Positions 5,014 through 6,488 of a stretch of DNA of 6,488 nucleotides are shown here, in pieces (position 1 is the stretch's first letter; each line of letters starts with the position of its first letter). The DNA lies in NCBI GenBank assembly GCA_010027295.1, contig RGVM01000158.1, positions 1-6,488 of the forward strand. Reading direction: 5' to 3'. The notes below the pieces were generated by a model that ran no database searches, was not told the origin of the DNA, and worked only from the letters and a program-made list of their open reading frames with translations. Origin of the DNA: Chitinophagia bacterium. Its GTDB lineage: Bacteria; Bacteroidota; Bacteroidia; Chitinophagales; Chitinophagaceae. Position numbers and translations under genes: made by a program.

Positions 5014-5666
5014 ATGGCAAAGGCTCTCAGAAAATTCTTGACATCCTGGTCAGGCCTTCAGGCCCTTCCGCTTTTGATCCTGGCAGCCCTGGCCCTGCTG
5101 TCCTTTTCCGGGCATACCCAGAGGGGGGAGGCGAGGAAAAAATGGATATCGCTCTTCAACGGACGCGACCTCGAAGGTTGGACCGCAAGGGGAGATGCCC
5201 AATGGACTGTCACGGACGGCGTCATCGTGGGAGAGGGTGCAAGAGGGCACCTCTATGCCGCCCCCGTCGCTTCCGACCTAGAAGTGGAAGGGGAGTTCCG
5301 TATCACAGACCTGGGTAAGGGCGCTAACGCCGGGCTGTATTTCAGGGCCGTCGAGCCGACCCCCAACCCCAACGGATTCCCTGTCGGCTATGAGGCACAG
5401 ATCTGCCACAACCAGGAAGCCATACCGGCTGGCTGTGGCGGCCCGGGAAGCCCACCGGCAAGGCTAACGCGCTGCTCACATCAGACGGCGAATGGTTCCC
5501 GATGCGCGTCGAGGCCCGCGGTCCGCATATACGCATCTGGGTAAAAGACTCGCTCGTGATGACACATACCGACAGCACCTACCAAAGCGGTCGTTTCGTC
5601 ATCCAATGCCATAACGCTGGCATGAGGGTCGAAGCGAAGAAACTTCGATATCGCAGACTGGACTGA
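5014..5666 (+). pseudogene. DUF1080 (3-keto-disaccharide hydrolase family) secreted protein, frameshifted
   Basis: This is a DUF1080-domain protein (PF06439), a concanavalin-like beta-sandwich family some of whose members hydrolyse 3-keto-disaccharides or 3-keto-glycosides. The N-terminal part has a signal peptide (basic residues 3-7, hydrophobic 16-31), then the typical WISLFNGRDLEGW (44-56), a WTVTDGVIVGEG strand and GANAGLYFRA, and GYEAQICHNQEA ending at residue 136. The original frame then turns to nonsense and stops at 5544. The other frame, starting near 5421 with HTGWLWRPGKPTGKA, carries the rest of the domain: a GEWFPMRVEARG strand, RIWVKDS, then GRFVIQCHNAGMRVEAKK, to a stop at 5664-5666. 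One base added in the short C-run near 5420 would restore a 217-residue protein. It is divergent from the minus-strand operon and upstream of the DapA-family gene. It is either truly broken or carries a sequence error. Confidence 0.85.
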
Positions 5667-5680
5667 TCACTTCATCATCC

Positions 5681-5712
5681 TTGGTTCCAGTCACTCTTCC
5701 TTATTACATTAT
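5681..5712 (+). promoter_or_regulatory. Weak promoter-like element before the DapA-family gene
   Basis: TTG at 5681-5683 is followed after 21 bases by TACATTAT at 5705-5712, a six-of-eight match to TAnnTTTG. A T-rich run follows at 5712-5716. The element lies just after the DUF1080 stop and about 100-125 bases before the candidate starts of the next gene. The match is weak and could be chance in this AT-rich patch. Confidence 0.2.
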
Positions 5713-5734
5713 TTTTCAGGATCACACCGGGAAA

Positions 5735-5748
5735 GTGCTGAGAAGCAC
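5735..5748 (+). other. Small hairpin with GNRA-type loop in the DapA-family leader
   Basis: GTGCT and AGCAC form a five-base stem closed by GAGA, a GNRA-type tetraloop. It lies in the 171-base gap between the DUF1080 stop and the start at 5838. There is no T-tract, so it is not a terminator by itself. The rest of the gap shows no ORF or recognisable riboswitch. Confidence 0.3.
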
Positions 5749-5837
5749 ATCTACGAACCACAGCATGCGTATTTCCCAAACATCTTCTCCATAGACCTGC
5801 ACCCAATATTGACATGACAGAAACTAACGGCTCAGAT

Positions 5838-6488
5838 ATGCAAGAGAAAACGATGACCCCGGCACGGAAGAAAGGATTCATACCCGTCATGCTCACCACT
5901 TTCACGGAAGAGGGGAAGGTGGACTATGACGCCCTCACCCGCCTCACGGAAGCCTACCTCGAGGCGGGCGCCGCTGGCCTGTTCGCCAACTGCCTGTCGA
6001 GCGAGATGTTCGACCTGGAACCGGAAGAGCGACTTCAGGTCACCACCCATGTGGTACGCATCGCCAAGGGCAAAGTGCCCGTGGTGGCATCCGGAACCTT
6101 CTCGACGGACAGCCGGTCGCAGGCGGCGTTCATCCGCCGCATCCATGATACTGGCGTGCAAGCCGTCATCATCCTCTCCAACATGCTTGCCGCAGAGAAA
6201 GAGCCCGACCAGGTCTTCCAAGACAATTTCCGCCGTCTCCTCGACGCCACAGGCGACATCCCCCTGGGCTTCTATGAATGCCCCACGCCGTACAAGCGGC
6301 TGGTAGGCAGTGCCCTCTTGGGAGAATGTGTGCGCACAGGCCGGCTGATCTACCATAAGGACACCTGCTGCGATATCGGCCAGGTCCGCGACAAGCTACA
6401 GCACACACAGTCCCATGCCGACAGATTCGGGCTGTACGACGCCTTCATGGGTCATGCCGTCGATACCCTGCGGGCTGGCTCGGCGGGA
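5838..6488 (+). CDS. DapA / N-acetylneuraminate lyase family aldolase, 3' partial
   Basis: Predicted cytoplasmic class I (Schiff-base) TIM-barrel enzyme of the dihydrodipicolinate synthase / N-acetylneuraminate lyase / keto-deoxy sugar-acid aldolase family. From ATG 5838, 217 codons are visible before the window ends; about 80-100 more are expected. GFIPVMLTTFTEEGKVDYDAL (13-33) is the usual first strand and helix. NCLSSEMFDL (51-60) replaces the usual GTTGE pocket, with Ser54 and Ser55 for the two Thr. Tyr146 in FYECP and the Schiff-base Lys174 in YHKD are 28 apart, as in DapA. The KDTCCD sequence after the lysine is unusual. ATG 5814 and ATG 5853 are in-frame alternatives. A biosynthetic DapA role is unlikely given the changed pocket and catabolic neighbours; cleavage or dehydration of a keto sugar acid is more plausible. 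Substrate is unknown. Confidence 0.88.
   Translation, partial: MQEKTMTPARKKGFIPVMLTTFTEEGKVDYDALTRLTEAYLEAGAAGLFANCLSSEMFDLEPEERLQVTTHVVRIAKGKVPVVASGTFSTDSRSQAAFIRRIHDTGVQAVIILSNMLAAEKEPDQVFQDNFRRLLDATGDIPLGFYECPTPYKRLVGSALLGECVRTGRLIYHKDTCCDIGQVRDKLQHTQSHADRFGLYDAFMGHAVDTLRAGSAG

Noticed and set aside
5838..6488. Housekeeping dapA for lysine biosynthesis
   Set aside because: The GTTGE pocket is replaced by CLSSE and the neighbours are catabolic; the DapA family includes many sugar-acid lyases that fit better.
1..6488. CRISPR array, tRNA, rRNA, transposase or phage genes
   Set aside because: No spaced direct repeats, no tRNA cloverleaf signatures, no rRNA-like tracts and no recombinase or structural phage motifs were seen on either strand.

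Overview
The window looks like a catabolic stretch of a high-GC Bacteroidota chromosome. The phylum is an inference from four signs: a lipoprotein signal followed by an Asn/Pro-rich tether on the glycoside hydrolase; no Shine-Dalgarno sequence before any gene whose start is visible; an A-rich leader before the dehydrogenase; and a TTG-N19-TATTTTG promoter-like element resembling the phylum's TTG / TAnnTTTG consensus. No rRNA, tRNA, CRISPR array, transposase, transporter or regulator gene is visible.

Layout. (1) 19-1083, plus strand: a family 18 glycoside hydrolase lipoprotein. (2) 1084-1441: an AT-rich stretch with two back-to-back inverted repeats, then a doubtful 65-codon ORF whose 3' half is full of small palindromes. 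(3) 4923 down to 1442, minus strand: a four-gene operon read in the order OMP-decarboxylase-superfamily (hexulose-phosphate-synthase-like) enzyme, zinc-type sugar/polyol dehydrogenase, short-chain dehydrogenase, sugar-phosphate-isomerase-like TIM barrel. The first three are tightly spaced or overlapping. (4) 4924-5013: a divergent intergenic region with a candidate promoter and operator. (5) 5014-5666, plus strand: a DUF1080 (3-keto-disaccharide hydrolase family) secreted protein broken by an apparent one-base frameshift. (6) 5667-5837: a leader region. (7) 5838 to the window end, plus strand: the N-terminal part of a DapA/N-acetylneuraminate-lyase-family aldolase.

The enzyme set (two dehydrogenases, a ketose epimerase/isomerase-type barrel, a hexulose-phosphate-synthase-like enzyme, a DapA-type aldolase or dehydratase and a secreted DUF1080 hydrolase) suggests a route that oxidises a sugar, breaks a keto-glycoside and cleaves the resulting keto-sugar or keto-acid. 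The substrate cannot be read from sequence.

The points most worth a second look are these. The zinc dehydrogenase has lost all four structural-zinc cysteines but kept its catalytic ligands. Its C-terminus is also out of frame after an apparent short deletion. The DUF1080 gene, in the same locus, is frameshifted as well. The hexulose-phosphate-synthase-like enzyme has no visible isomerase partner. The gene-poor stretch around 1136-1200 has tandem dyads.
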